Source of the DNA: CAVYUC01 sp963783085
GTDB taxonomy: Bacteria; Bacteroidota; Bacteroidia; Bacteroidales; Prolixibacteraceae
Assembly (NCBI GenBank): GCA_963783085.1
Contig: CAWAMJ010000010.1
Location: 372,001-436,000 of the forward strand
Direction: 5' to 3'
DNA: 64,000 nt
The translations under genes were made by a program, and so were the position numbers. The notes below the pieces were generated by a model, which did not search any database, had not been told where the DNA came from, and saw nothing but the letters and a program-made list of their open reading frames with translations. Shown one piece after another: positions 1 to 7,802 of the stretch. Numbering within the stretch: position 1 is the stretch's first letter; each line of letters opens with the position of its first letter.

Positions 1-86
1 ACATTGATCAAGTACGCACCTAAAAGTAAGGCACATACTAACTGTATATTTATTGCTGGAAATTAATACTTTACACACAAAAAAAA

Positions 87-461
87 ATGGAAAATAATTT
101 GACCCTTGAAGAATTATTGCAAAGATGTCCGATACAACATTCGCTAAAGTTTATCGGCGGCAAATGGAGGATGGGGATCATCTGGAGTTTGAGATCAGGG
201 TGCAGGAGATTTGGCGAATTAAAAAAAGATGTGTTGGGAATTACCGAAAAAATGCTTATACAGGAATTGAGGCATCTTGAGAGCCTTGGCATTGTTTCCC
301 GCCAGATGTATTACGAAATTCCCCCGAAAGTTGAATATAGCCTGACCAGCAGAGGCAAAACATTGGTGCCGGTTGTGGAAAACATTGTTTCCTGGGGTTA
401 TCTGGATATGGATGGGAATGCCCAGGAGCCAATAAGAGCAGTTTCCGGAAAAGTTTCTTAG
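87..461 (+). CDS. HxlR-family winged-helix transcriptional regulator
   Basis: The 124-residue protein has the whole HxlR pattern: a Cys-Pro near residues 14-15, then GGKWRMGIIWSL, RRFGELKKDVLGITEKML, LRHLESLGIVSR and PPKVEYSLTSRG, ending in a Trp-containing last helix. HxlR proteins are small DNA-binding regulators, often redox- or thiol-sensing through the N-terminal Cys (here in RCPIQHS). It is convergent with the minus-strand DUF59/oxidase operon that ends 70 bases downstream, so it need not control that operon. The length is normal for the family. The target is unknown. Confidence 0.93.
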   Translation: MENNLTLEELLQRCPIQHSLKFIGGKWRMGIIWSLRSGCRRFGELKKDVLGITEKMLIQELRHLESLGIVSRQMYYEIPPKVEYSLTSRGKTLVPVVENIVSWGYLDMDGNAQEPIRAVSGKVS

Positions 462-531
462 CCGATTTTCGTTACAGGTTTTGATGAAAAGACATCATGC
501 CCCGGAAATCAAACGCCAACGTTTAGGCCCT

Positions 532-840
532 TTAAAGATAGCCCAACTCTGCTTTTCCTTTTTCGGTGAGCTTTTCTACCGACCAGGCCGGCTCCCACAC
601 CAGGTTAATATTGACCTCGAAACCAGGATAATTGCTTTCGAGCGTTTGTTTCGCATCTTCAATAATGATTCCGCCCATCGGGCAGCCGGGAGAAGTGAGC
701 GTCAGTGCAACATCAATCTGTTCGCCTGAAGCATCGTACGTTACGCCGTAAACCAGGCCCAGGTCAACAATATTCACCATCAACTCGGGATCGATAACCA
801 TCCCGAGCATTTCCATTATTATTTTTTCTTCTGTACCCAT
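532..840 (-). CDS. MIP18/DUF59 family metal-sulfur cluster assembly protein
   Basis: This is a short protein of the MIP18 (DUF59) family, related to SufT and PaaD, which help assemble or insert Fe-S clusters. Visible family features are VIDPELMVNIVDLGLVYGV at the N-terminus and the TLTSPGCPMGG motif with the conserved Cys. ATG at 840 is preferred over the in-frame GTG at 843. It is the last gene of a minus-strand operon, 7 bases after the start side of the oxidase-like gene's stop. The neighbourhood suggests a role in maturing or repairing metal centres under nitrosative or low-oxygen stress; that is inference. Confidence 0.88.
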   Translation of the reverse strand: MGTEEKIIMEMLGMVIDPELMVNIVDLGLVYGVTYDASGEQIDVALTLTSPGCPMGGIIIEDAKQTLESNYPGFEVNINLVWEPAWSVEKLTEKGKAELGYL

Positions 841-847
841 CACGTAA

Positions 848-2125
848 TTATTTTTTTGTTGGTTTGTGTAAAACGATTTTAAAAATATTGAAGTTATAAA
901 GCGCCACCGATAACAACAGAAAGATTCCGCTTATCAGCACAAAAACCTTGCTGGTTGCGGAAATTCCAATCAACAGCAAGCCAAATCCGATGGCGAAAAG
1001 CCATGCCTGCGCGGTGGCCATTTTTTCAGAATAAAGGTCTTTCGGCAGCGGAAGAACGACCTTTCCAACTTTTCCGCGGTAAACTTTCAGCCAAACAATA
1101 AAAGGCAAGGTTTTGTAGGTTTGCCCCATTACCAGCGATGTAATGAACCCGATGACAATTGCACTGCCGTACGTCACGGAAAGGGGGATAGTGAGCGTTT
1201 TTAAAAAGTTGAAATTTAGCACGAGCGTAAAAATCAGAAACAAGGGAATCACAAGGATCGCAAAAGAAAGTACGGATTGTTTCATGCCAATGTCCAACTG
1301 CTTTTTCACCCGCTTTTGATAGGCCTCCACCAAAAACGACAGGTAACTGATAATTCCCAAAACAACCAGAATCACGCTAAAAATAACCCCAATTTTCAAT
1401 TGCAGGAACAAGCAAACGATACCTGCTGGTAAGCCAATATTGATGGCGTAAAACGTGAAATTTAATTTTTTGGTATTCACATTGTGGGCGACCATAAACA
1501 TGGGTAGTAACTTACTGCTGACACCGATTATCAGTTGAAAAAACCATCCAACAATACCTGCATGCGCATGTAACTTCAGCAGTTCAACATGCGAAACCTT
1601 TAAAAAAGGATGGCGCAGGTTGATTGCCAGTGTCAGTCCGGCCAGCACCGTAAACAACAGCCAGAAGACCGAACTGATGATAAAGGTACGTTCAATCACT
1701 TTTTTGTCTGAAGAATGAGCTGTGAAAAGGACGTTGGCAACAAATAAACCGGCAGAAATTACAATAAAAGCGCCGGCGACAAACATCAGCGTTCCAAATG
1801 AAAACCGCCAAAAGGCGAAGGCCAGCATAAGCGTGCCGGCGCCCAGCGAAACAAATGAAATTTTGGCGAGTGTTTCGCTGTAAAGTTTCACCTCCATAAT
1901 CACCGGAAGCAGTTGGTAAAGCGCCCCGAAAATGATCATGGTAATCCAGCCCAGCACCAGCAAATGAGTGATGGCAAGCAATTTGGCATTAAAAAAATGT
2001 TGCGTGAAAACTGCGGGATGAAAAACAATCAGCAGCGTGACCCCGAGCCAGGTGAGCGCCCCGAAAATAAAATGTGGAACAACTACTTTTGGCGAAGGTG
2101 CATTTTGGCTGGCTATCTGGTTCAT
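848..2125 (-). CDS. heme-copper-oxidase subunit I-like polytopic membrane protein
   Basis: The 425-residue protein has about twelve hydrophobic segments and almost no soluble domain. Histidines fall in positions expected of heme-copper oxidase or NorB-type proteins: AITHLLVLGW (around residue 53), LKLHAHAGIVGWF (around 185) and MFMVAH. Proteins like this are often annotated as cytochrome c oxidase subunit I-like or NnrS-like and occur beside DUF2249 genes. It lies directly against the DUF1858/DUF2249 gene (2125/2126), so the two are probably cotranscribed. Whether it binds heme and turns over NO or O2 cannot be decided from sequence alone. Confidence 0.7.
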   Translation of the reverse strand: MNQIASQNAPSPKVVVPHFIFGALTWLGVTLLIVFHPAVFTQHFFNAKLLAITHLLVLGWITMIIFGALYQLLPVIMEVKLYSETLAKISFVSLGAGTLMLAFAFWRFSFGTLMFVAGAFIVISAGLFVANVLFTAHSSDKKVIERTFIISSVFWLLFTVLAGLTLAINLRHPFLKVSHVELLKLHAHAGIVGWFFQLIIGVSSKLLPMFMVAHNVNTKKLNFTFYAINIGLPAGIVCLFLQLKIGVIFSVILVVLGIISYLSFLVEAYQKRVKKQLDIGMKQSVLSFAILVIPLFLIFTLVLNFNFLKTLTIPLSVTYGSAIVIGFITSLVMGQTYKTLPFIVWLKVYRGKVGKVVLPLPKDLYSEKMATAQAWLFAIGFGLLLIGISATSKVFVLISGIFLLLSVALYNFNIFKIVLHKPTKK

Positions 2126-2941
2126 TTATTTGTGAATCAAAAGTTTGACATTGTGATCGTCCACCTCGGCAATCCAGGTTTTAAAGTGCCTTTCAGCCAC
2201 CTCAGGCAGTAAATACTGGGGCACTTTTTTGTGATGAACATAAAGTGCGCCATTTTCACTCAGCTTTTCGAGCTCCCCTAAAATGGTAACCATCGGCAGG
2301 GGCATTTCCAAATCACGAACGTCAACTTCATGGATTTCCCTATTGCAGTTGGCCCTTCTCGCTTCAAGTTCAGCAACCGAAATTTTAAACACCAAATCGC
2401 CGGAATCTGCTTCTTCTTTGGCCTCGCCCGCTTTCATGAAATAGGTGTAAACGACATCGCCTTTCGCTTCAACTAAACTTTCGAACCCTTTGTTTTGGGC
2501 GATTTTAATCAGTGGCGTGGGTTCGAATGAATTGATAACTTCCAGCACGTATCCGTCCCGGAGCAACATCAGTTCCTTCATAATTTCGCTGAACGGATCG
2601 CCCCCGCGGTCCAGCGTTGGCCTGACGTCGAGCGAATTCACCCTGGATGATTCAATCGCTTTTAAAATTTCCGGATTTGCCAGGCTTTCAACCGCTTTCT
2701 CTTTGGGAGCCGGTGCATTTTCCAGCTCGAACCCAATTTCAGCAAGGGATGTAAAAAGCGAGTCGATATCGCATTTCCCAATTCGCGCTGCATCCCCGAT
2801 ACTTGTCCGCGAAGCCAGTATTCCACGCAACAGCGGGTTTCTCAGTTTGCTGAACCGCGGATTAACCGCAACGATCGCCTCAATTGCTTGTGGATTTTCT
2901 TTGATTAGCGCTGAAATTTTTGTGTTATTGTTAATCTTCAT
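2126..2941 (-). CDS. DUF1858 plus double DUF2249 domain protein
   Basis: The 271-residue cytoplasmic protein has a DUF1858-like N-terminal part (residues 1-70, beginning KINNNTKISALIKENP and including NPRFSKLRNPLLRG). Two DUF2249-like modules follow: one begins LDVRPTLDRGGDPFSEIM (about residue 103), the second VDVRDLEMPLPMVTILGELEKL (about 206). DUF2249 resembles the TusA/SirA fold and is linked by gene neighbourhood to nitrite/nitric oxide metabolism and to di-iron repair proteins. The gene sits in the middle of the operon, flanked by two membrane proteins. The biochemical function of the family is not established. Confidence 0.82.
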   Translation of the reverse strand: MKINNNTKISALIKENPQAIEAIVAVNPRFSKLRNPLLRGILASRTSIGDAARIGKCDIDSLFTSLAEIGFELENAPAPKEKAVESLANPEILKAIESSRVNSLDVRPTLDRGGDPFSEIMKELMLLRDGYVLEVINSFEPTPLIKIAQNKGFESLVEAKGDVVYTYFMKAGEAKEEADSGDLVFKISVAELEARRANCNREIHEVDVRDLEMPLPMVTILGELEKLSENGALYVHHKKVPQYLLPEVAERHFKTWIAEVDDHNVKLLIHK

Positions 2942-3009
2942 CGATTTGTTTTTCAGTTTGAACAGATGGACTTCTTCGTATTACTTCTGTTTCTACGGAG
3001 CCCGGTGGT

Positions 3010-3486
3010 TTAAAATCCACCTCTCGATATCGCAACCCCCAAAAATGCTATAATCAGGGCCAGCAACAGGTTTAACATGCCCGTCCACCGTGCCAGTAAT
3101 TTGAACTTCTTTCCTGAGGACTGTTGCATTTCATCAATTGATTTTGTACCGTAGTAAAAGTCATGGATTCCGCTGATTAGTAGCATCAGCACGAAAAGAG
3201 ACACCTTGATAACCAGCAACTTTCCATAGCTGCTGGTGATAAAAAATTCGGTGGTGAATGGGATTCCCCGGGAATACATGTTCAGAAATCCCGTTATAAG
3301 CAGGAGAACAACCGCCAACCAGCCATAAAAACGGAATTTGATCCCGGTTTTATAGAGCAGCAGCACCCGGTTGGGCTGCTTTTTAATACCCGGCACCAAA
3401 ACCAACGGGATGAAGAGCATCCCCCCAATCCAAAACGTGGCGCATAGAACGTGCACAAAAACCGATAATAAATAAACCGTTCCCAT
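3010..3486 (-). CDS. CopD-like four-helix membrane protein
   Basis: The 158-residue protein has four hydrophobic helices (about residues 3-30, 50-72, 88-108 and 135-155). The first carries the pattern VFVHVLCATFWIGGMLF, typical of the CopD/DUF4149-like family, whose His residues may bind heme or copper. It lies 68 bases upstream of the DUF1858/DUF2249 gene on the same strand, within the same likely operon. No substrate can be assigned. The operon context points to respiration or metal handling. Confidence 0.72.
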   Translation of the reverse strand: MGTVYLLSVFVHVLCATFWIGGMLFIPLVLVPGIKKQPNRVLLLYKTGIKFRFYGWLAVVLLLITGFLNMYSRGIPFTTEFFITSSYGKLLVIKVSLFVLMLLISGIHDFYYGTKSIDEMQQSSGKKFKLLARWTGMLNLLLALIIAFLGVAISRGGF

Positions 3487-3570
3487 TTGAAATAGTTATG
3501 CGTTCGAATTATTTTAATAATCCGGAAATTTGAAAAGGAGGGCAGCCCGTTCATCCTGTTTCTCCCCTTT

Positions 3571-3801
3571 TTAGTCCACTTTTAATTTACTGATTTTTAC
3601 CTGCCATACTTCAGGTCCTTCCTGCAGATACTCCCATCCAAATTCTTCTCCTTTTTCGGCTGTAAACTGATAATACAGTGGCTTCGGATCGTGGTCGTTT
3701 TGAAGAATGAAAGACTCGCCAACAGGCAGATCTTCGTATTTTTGAAAAATTGTTGGGTGTTTAAATCTGGGTTCGATTTGGGTTGCATCTAATACTTCCA
3801 T
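3571..3801 (-). CDS. small DUF2249 domain protein (first gene of operon)
   Basis: A 76-residue protein made of one DUF2249 module: LDATQIEPRFKHPTIFQKYEDL, then GESFILQNDHDPKPLYYQF with the family's conserved acidic/His-Asp-Pro stretch. ATG at 3801 gives a protein starting MEVLDATQ, at the usual domain edge. An upstream in-frame start at 3828 would add nine residues (MFNNLKFLI) and is less likely. It is the promoter-proximal gene of the operon running down to 532. Confidence 0.8.
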   Translation of the reverse strand: MEVLDATQIEPRFKHPTIFQKYEDLPVGESFILQNDHDPKPLYYQFTAEKGEEFGWEYLQEGPEVWQVKISKLKVD

Positions 3802-3839
3802 AATTAAAAATTTTAAATTGTTGAACATTTACTGTGCTG

Positions 3840-3883
3840 CAAATATATAAAATAAACCGATAAAAAGACATCAATATCTTTTT
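3840..3883 (-). promoter_or_regulatory. promoter with overlapping inverted repeat for the DUF2249/oxidase operon
   Basis: Reading the minus strand, TATATTTG (3847-3840) matches the Bacteroidota -7 consensus TAnnTTTG and ends about 38 bases before the ATG at 3801. The -33 region lacks a clean TTTG. It is overlapped by an inverted repeat with 7-base arms (aaaaaga at 3862-3868, tcttttt at 3877-3883), as expected for an activator or repressor site. A second palindrome, TTGCAAATGCAA, lies at 3889-3900. Confidence 0.45.
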
Positions 3884-4129
3884 ATAGGTTGCAAATGCAA
3901 TCATTTAACAGACGTGCATTCATGAACTGTATTTATTGGAAAACTATCCGGATTGGGTTTAGAGCCGGTTTTTTGAAAAAGCGATTTATGTTTTTATTTT
4001 TTATGCGTTTCAGTACCTACAAATCAACGACTTCTGCAAAGCTACGCTGATACTCCTGGCCGTATATTAATGAATACTCTTTGAAAAACTTTTCGTAAGT
4101 GGATTTTGAAAAGCTGTGCCTGCCCATAT

Positions 4130-4332
4130 AATTTTGTGCCCTGCATTTCATTATCCTTTATTCCCCAAAACACCGGTTTAATAAAAGATAAAGGCATTGC
4201 AATACAAAAAATTCCGGGAGACACAGAAAGATTGTTTACCGGACTGGGGTTGAAACCGATTTCCTGGGAAATCCTATCCAGGGAAAATTCGATGTTGGTG
4301 CGATAGAATTGGGAAATAAAACTATCATGTAA
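4130..4332 (+). pseudogene. C-terminal remnant of a parallel beta-helix (choice-of-anchor Q-like) secreted protein
   Basis: Frame-1 codons from about 4213 to the TAA at 4330-4332 read TGVETDFLGNPIQGKFDVGAIEL. This is the characteristic end of right-handed beta-helix proteins of the pectate-lyase-like/choice-of-anchor Q type (D.xGNP..G..DvGA.E). Just upstream, NTGLIKDKGIA is open in frame 2, which looks like the adjoining beta-helix rung, so the join is frameshifted near 4195-4215. No start or N-terminal part is visible. This is a decayed end of a once longer gene, apparently cut from its 5' part by rearrangement. The family call rests on the motif only. Confidence 0.5.
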
Positions 4333-4429
4333 AAGTTTAACTAAGTGTGGTCAGGGTAATCCGAAGAAATTTAATATGATTGGAAATTTGTGCTCCCGCC
4401 CGGGCAAGCCTGCGATAGGTTTTTATTCA

Positions 4430-4684
4430 TTCTGCCCCGGCAATCCGGTATACTCCGTCGGCCGCCCTCTTTTCGATAAGGTTGAAATCAACCTTTCCAA
4501 CGGAAAAGTATTTACGATTATCGCCAGTAACAACAGCGCCGAAAACCGCTATGTGCAGTCGGTAACGTTAAATGGAAAACCGCTTGCCGAGCCTTTTTTC
4601 TCCCACAACGATATTTTAAACGGCGGAACACTGGAATTTGAAATGGCCTCATCGCCAAATAAAGGATTGTTCAATCGGAATTAG
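4430..4684 (+). pseudogene. C-terminal remnant of a GH92 alpha-mannosidase
   Basis: About 80 residues match the end of the GH92 catalytic domain. GFYSFCPGNPVYSVGRPLFDKVEINL aligns with the same region of the intact locus enzymes (GFYPVTPGTGTYAIGSPLFEKVEVDL at 38.4 kb), and NRYVQSVTLNGKPL and GGTLEFEM also match. Nothing upstream of about 4430 resembles GH92. The catalytic acidic motif and the whole N-terminal domain are missing, and the terminal NWG is replaced by LFNRN. The GH20 gene starts 46 bases later. This is a relic of a larger mannosidase gene. Confidence 0.8.
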
Positions 4685-4730
4685 ATTTTAGGGAATCAGA
4701 AAATAAATTGAAAAAATAAAACCACCAGAT

Positions 4731-6302
4731 ATGACGAAGATGCTGAAATTGATTTTGTTTGCGTTAACCGGGCTGGCAACGCTGGCCGGCACCGGGCAAA
4801 ACATATTGCCAACTCCCCTTCGCCTCGAAAAACTGGCTTCCACGTTCACCATTCAAAAAAAGATAGGGGTTGCGTTCAGCGACCGTGAGGCAGAATCGGC
4901 GAAATACCTGATTGACAAATTGCAGAACTATGTTAAAGTTAAGAAGGTTGCTGCAGCAAACGGAGATATTGTCCTGGCAACTAAACCCTTATCCGCCAAA
5001 TACAGTAACGAAGGTTACGACCTGGAGGTTACGGATGGCGGTATTCGGATTACGGCAGCTACCGAAACCGGCCTTTTTTACGGGATTCAAAGTCTGCTTC
5101 AGTTGTTTCCGGACGAGGTACAGTCAGGCAAAAATTATAATTTGGCAGGTTTTCAGATACCGGGGATAAAAGTTTTCGACAAGCCAAAATACGGGTGGCG
5201 GAGTTTTATGCTCGATTCCGGCAGGCAGTACCAAACGCCTGATTTCATCAAACGTTATTTGAGCTACATGGCGATGCTCAAAATGAATATGTTTCACTGG
5301 CATTTATCCGAAAACATGGGATGGCGCGTGGAAATAAAAAAATATCCCAGTCTTGCAATTGTTGGGTCGCAGGTAGCCAAAGGCGAACAACAGCAGGGAT
5401 ATTACACACAGGAGGAAATAAAGGATATTGTGGAATATGCCAGCAAGCTTCACATTACTGTGGTTCCTGAAATAGATGTGCCCGGGCATTCCGCGGCAGC
5501 GTTAACAGCCTATCCTGAATATTCCTGTTTTAATAAACTCCCGGAAATAGTGATGGGGCCAAGTGCCGATATTTTCTGTGCCGGCAAAGAAAAAACATAT
5601 TCTTTTTTGGAAGGAGTTTTGGATGAAATATGCGAATTGTTTCCCTCGGAATACATTCACCTTGGAGGAGACGAGGCACGTAAAGAAAACTGGAATATTT
5701 GTCCTGATTGCCAAAGTAAGATAAAAGAAGAAGGACTGGATGATGCACATGAACTCCAGTTATATTTTTCGGCTCGAATGGCCAATTACCTGAAAGCAAA
5801 AAAAAGGAAGGTGATTCTTTGGGGAGACGTTATCTATCAGGACGGTTACAAGCTGCCGGACAATGTAATTATCCAGTGGTGGAATTACTGGAAGAAAGAC
5901 CTCGCTTATAACAATGCCATAAAAAATGGTTACCCGGTCATTTGCAATACAAATCGCTACACTTATCTGAACTTTCCGGTTACACCTAAATTTAAATATA
6001 CAGAAAGAAGGACATTTGATATGCGAACGGCTTACGAAGACAATCCGTCAGACATTGAAAATCCACATCCGTTGGTGCTGGGAATGGGCTGTGCGCTATG
6101 GACCGATTGGTATGTTTTGGAAAATCAGGTTGACGAAAGGGTATTTCCCCGGATTTATGCCTTGTCGGAGCAAATGTGGAACAGCGGAGAACGTTTGCCT
6201 TTTGACGAATTTTATGTAAAAGTAAAGCAGAAATACACTTTACTTCGGGAATTAGGCATCGATTTTGGACCTGCTGTCAATAAGGAAGCTTCCGATAAAT
6301 GA
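4731..6302 (+). CDS. GH20 beta-N-acetylhexosaminidase, secreted
   Basis: The 523-residue enzyme removes terminal beta-linked GlcNAc or GalNAc by substrate-assisted catalysis. It has a signal peptide (residues 1-22, LALTGLATLAG-type core), an N-terminal GH20b alpha/beta domain (about 25-150) and the GH20 barrel (about 155-500). SGRQYQTPDFIKRYL and MNMFHWHLSEN are conserved. The catalytic Asp-Glu pair is D314-E315 in HLGGDEA. The length is normal. It probably acts in the periplasm or at the surface with the fucosidases at 11-14 kb and the mannosidases from 33 kb on. Confidence 0.94.
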   Translation: MTKMLKLILFALTGLATLAGTGQNILPTPLRLEKLASTFTIQKKIGVAFSDREAESAKYLIDKLQNYVKVKKVAAANGDIVLATKPLSAKYSNEGYDLEVTDGGIRITAATETGLFYGIQSLLQLFPDEVQSGKNYNLAGFQIPGIKVFDKPKYGWRSFMLDSGRQYQTPDFIKRYLSYMAMLKMNMFHWHLSENMGWRVEIKKYPSLAIVGSQVAKGEQQQGYYTQEEIKDIVEYASKLHITVVPEIDVPGHSAAALTAYPEYSCFNKLPEIVMGPSADIFCAGKEKTYSFLEGVLDEICELFPSEYIHLGGDEARKENWNICPDCQSKIKEEGLDDAHELQLYFSARMANYLKAKKRKVILWGDVIYQDGYKLPDNVIIQWWNYWKKDLAYNNAIKNGYPVICNTNRYTYLNFPVTPKFKYTERRTFDMRTAYEDNPSDIENPHPLVLGMGCALWTDWYVLENQVDERVFPRIYALSEQMWNSGERLPFDEFYVKVKQKYTLLRELGIDFGPAVNKEASDK

Positions 6303-6399
6303 TGGTAAAAACACCAATGGATTGATAACGATGTTGTCCATGATGTGTTCTTCTTAATATGTCAGATATTTTTGCGTAATTCTTTTGCTGCAAAATCCA

Positions 6400-6765
6400 T
6401 CAGAATATACCATTTTCGTTCGGCGAGTCTTCCATCGATTGTTGGCTTGCTTCCCATTCTTCTATGATTTTGTCTCCTTCAAAACGAAAAATATGGATGA
6501 CTGAATATATCTGATCCGGAGCAAGAGTCACCTTCCCATGTACCGCCACCAGGTCGCCATCTTCGAGAGCGCGTAAAGTTTCGTACGTTTTGGTGGGAAA
6601 TTGACTGGTATTTTCTTCCATACCCTTCAAAAGCGTTTCGCGATCGCCTTTGAAGTAGGCATTGTGGTGGCGAAAATCAGAGTGGACATAATTCTCGTAA
6701 GCCTCGGCTACATTGCCTGAGGATGCCTTCTGTAAAAAAGTCGTTGCAATGTCTTTTTTATTCAT
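6400..6765 (-). CDS. SnoaL-like / NTF2-fold protein
   Basis: The 121-residue protein has the NTF2-fold pattern of polyketide-cyclase SnoaL-like proteins: KDIATTFLQKASSGNVAEAYENYVHSDFRHHN at the N-terminus, then LRALEDGDLVAVHGKV and VIHIFRFEGDKIIEEWE. No catalytic assignment is possible for this broad family. It is the last gene of a minus-strand run of small, mostly uncharacterised enzymes (8848 down to 6400), with 70 bases to the VOC gene upstream. Confidence 0.83.
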   Translation of the reverse strand: MNKKDIATTFLQKASSGNVAEAYENYVHSDFRHHNAYFKGDRETLLKGMEENTSQFPTKTYETLRALEDGDLVAVHGKVTLAPDQIYSVIHIFRFEGDKIIEEWEASQQSMEDSPNENGIF

Positions 6766-6835
6766 AATGTTGTTTTATCAAATTTTTCATTTTCAGCTAA
6801 TACCTTTGCAGAGTTTTTCTTGAAACGTCTGCTAC

Positions 6836-7282
6836 TCATTTATTCCCGAGTTCTTCCGCCAGCCCGATGAGAATTCCTTCGGGCCCGCGGATGTAGCAGA
6901 GCCGGTATAAGTCCTCGTACTGAACCACTTCACCGACGAGCCTGGCGCCGCGCTTGTGAAGTCTGGCGAGCGTTTCATCGATGTCGTTTACGGTGAACAT
7001 GATACGCAGGTAACCGAGAGCGTTCACAGGAGCGTTCCGGTGATCGGCGACTGCAGGCGGGGCAAGAAACCGCGAAAGCTCGAGCCGGCTGTGCCCATCG
7101 GGGGTGGCCATCATGGCAATTTCCACACGCTGATCGCCCAACCCGGTAATGCGCCCGGCCCATTCTCCTTCGACCGTGGCCCGCCCTTCCAGTTTCAGTC
7201 CAAGTTCGGCAAAAAAAGAGATGACCTCATCGAGGGATTCTACCACGATGCCGACATTGTCCATTCGTAGGATTTTGCTCAT
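6836..7282 (-). CDS. VOC superfamily (glyoxalase/bleomycin-resistance-like) protein, GC-rich
   Basis: A roughly 148-residue single VOC protein: KILRMDNVGIVVESLDEVISFFAELGLKLEG starts the first beta-alpha-beta-beta-beta unit, and LGYLRIMFTVNDIDETLARLHKRGARLVGE starts the second. ATG at 7282 (MSKIL) is preferred over the alternative two codons upstream. The gene is clearly richer in G+C than its neighbours (many GCC, CGC, CTG and GGC codons), which suggests relatively recent transfer from a high-GC donor. Its substrate is unknown. Confidence 0.86.
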   Translation of the reverse strand: MSKILRMDNVGIVVESLDEVISFFAELGLKLEGRATVEGEWAGRITGLGDQRVEIAMMATPDGHSRLELSRFLAPPAVADHRNAPVNALGYLRIMFTVNDIDETLARLHKRGARLVGEVVQYEDLYRLCYIRGPEGILIGLAEELGNK

Positions 7283-7312
7283 TATCATACTTTTTATTTC
7301 CTTTTTTCTCTG

Positions 7313-7762
7313 TCATGCATCGGGAATCTCAGGCTCCACCAGTTTCTTTAATTTTTCCAGGGATTCCTGCCATCCCAGGTAGCACATTTCCACCGGAATG
7401 GCATCAGGGATTCCTTCCTGCACAATGTGCAGATCCGTGCCGCATGATACTTGCGTTAATTTTATGGTAGTTACCATTTCTCCCGGCAAATTTGGATCGT
7501 CAAACCGGTCGGTGTATTTGAGTGATTCGTTTGGCTTGATTTCTACGAACTCGCCTCCGAAGGAATGGCTGTTGCCTGTGGAGAAATTGGTAAAAGACAT
7601 TTTGTAAGTTCCTTTTTCCCTGAACTCCATTTGATGCACTTTGCAAATAAATCCGTACGGCGGAAGCCACGTTGAAAAAGCATCTGCGTTGGAAAAAGCC
7701 CGGAACACTTTTTCGGGAGAAGTGGCCAGCACCCGATGTAATGTTACTGCGTTGTTTGACAT
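7313..7762 (-). CDS. SRPBCC (AHSA1-like) domain protein
   Basis: The 149-residue protein starts VTLHRVLATSPEKVFRAFSNADAFSTWLPP, the typical opening of an AHSA1/START-like ligand-binding fold. It also has MEFREKGTYKMSFT, LKYTDRFDDPN and a C-terminal helix, GWQESLEKLKKLVEPE. Such proteins are common in bacterial stress clusters but mostly have no known ligand. It sits 30 bases upstream of the VOC gene on the same strand. Confidence 0.87.
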   Translation of the reverse strand: MSNNAVTLHRVLATSPEKVFRAFSNADAFSTWLPPYGFICKVHQMEFREKGTYKMSFTNFSTGNSHSFGGEFVEIKPNESLKYTDRFDDPNLPGEMVTTIKLTQVSCGTDLHIVQEGIPDAIPVEMCYLGWQESLEKLKKLVEPEIPDA

Positions 7763-7802
7763 GATGATTTAATTTTAAATGAATAAATAGTGTGAAACAT
7801 GT

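Noticed and set aside
4018..4160. Minus-strand reading SFSKSTYEKFFKEYSLIYGQEYQ ending in a stop
   Set aside because: It is short and has a plausible C-terminal look, but no family could be recognised and it overlaps the plus-strand remnants.
4106..4306. 66-residue ORF beginning with TTG
   Set aside because: The frame only holds part of the beta-helix remnant and then runs out of phase with the conserved end in another frame; it is not a gene by itself.
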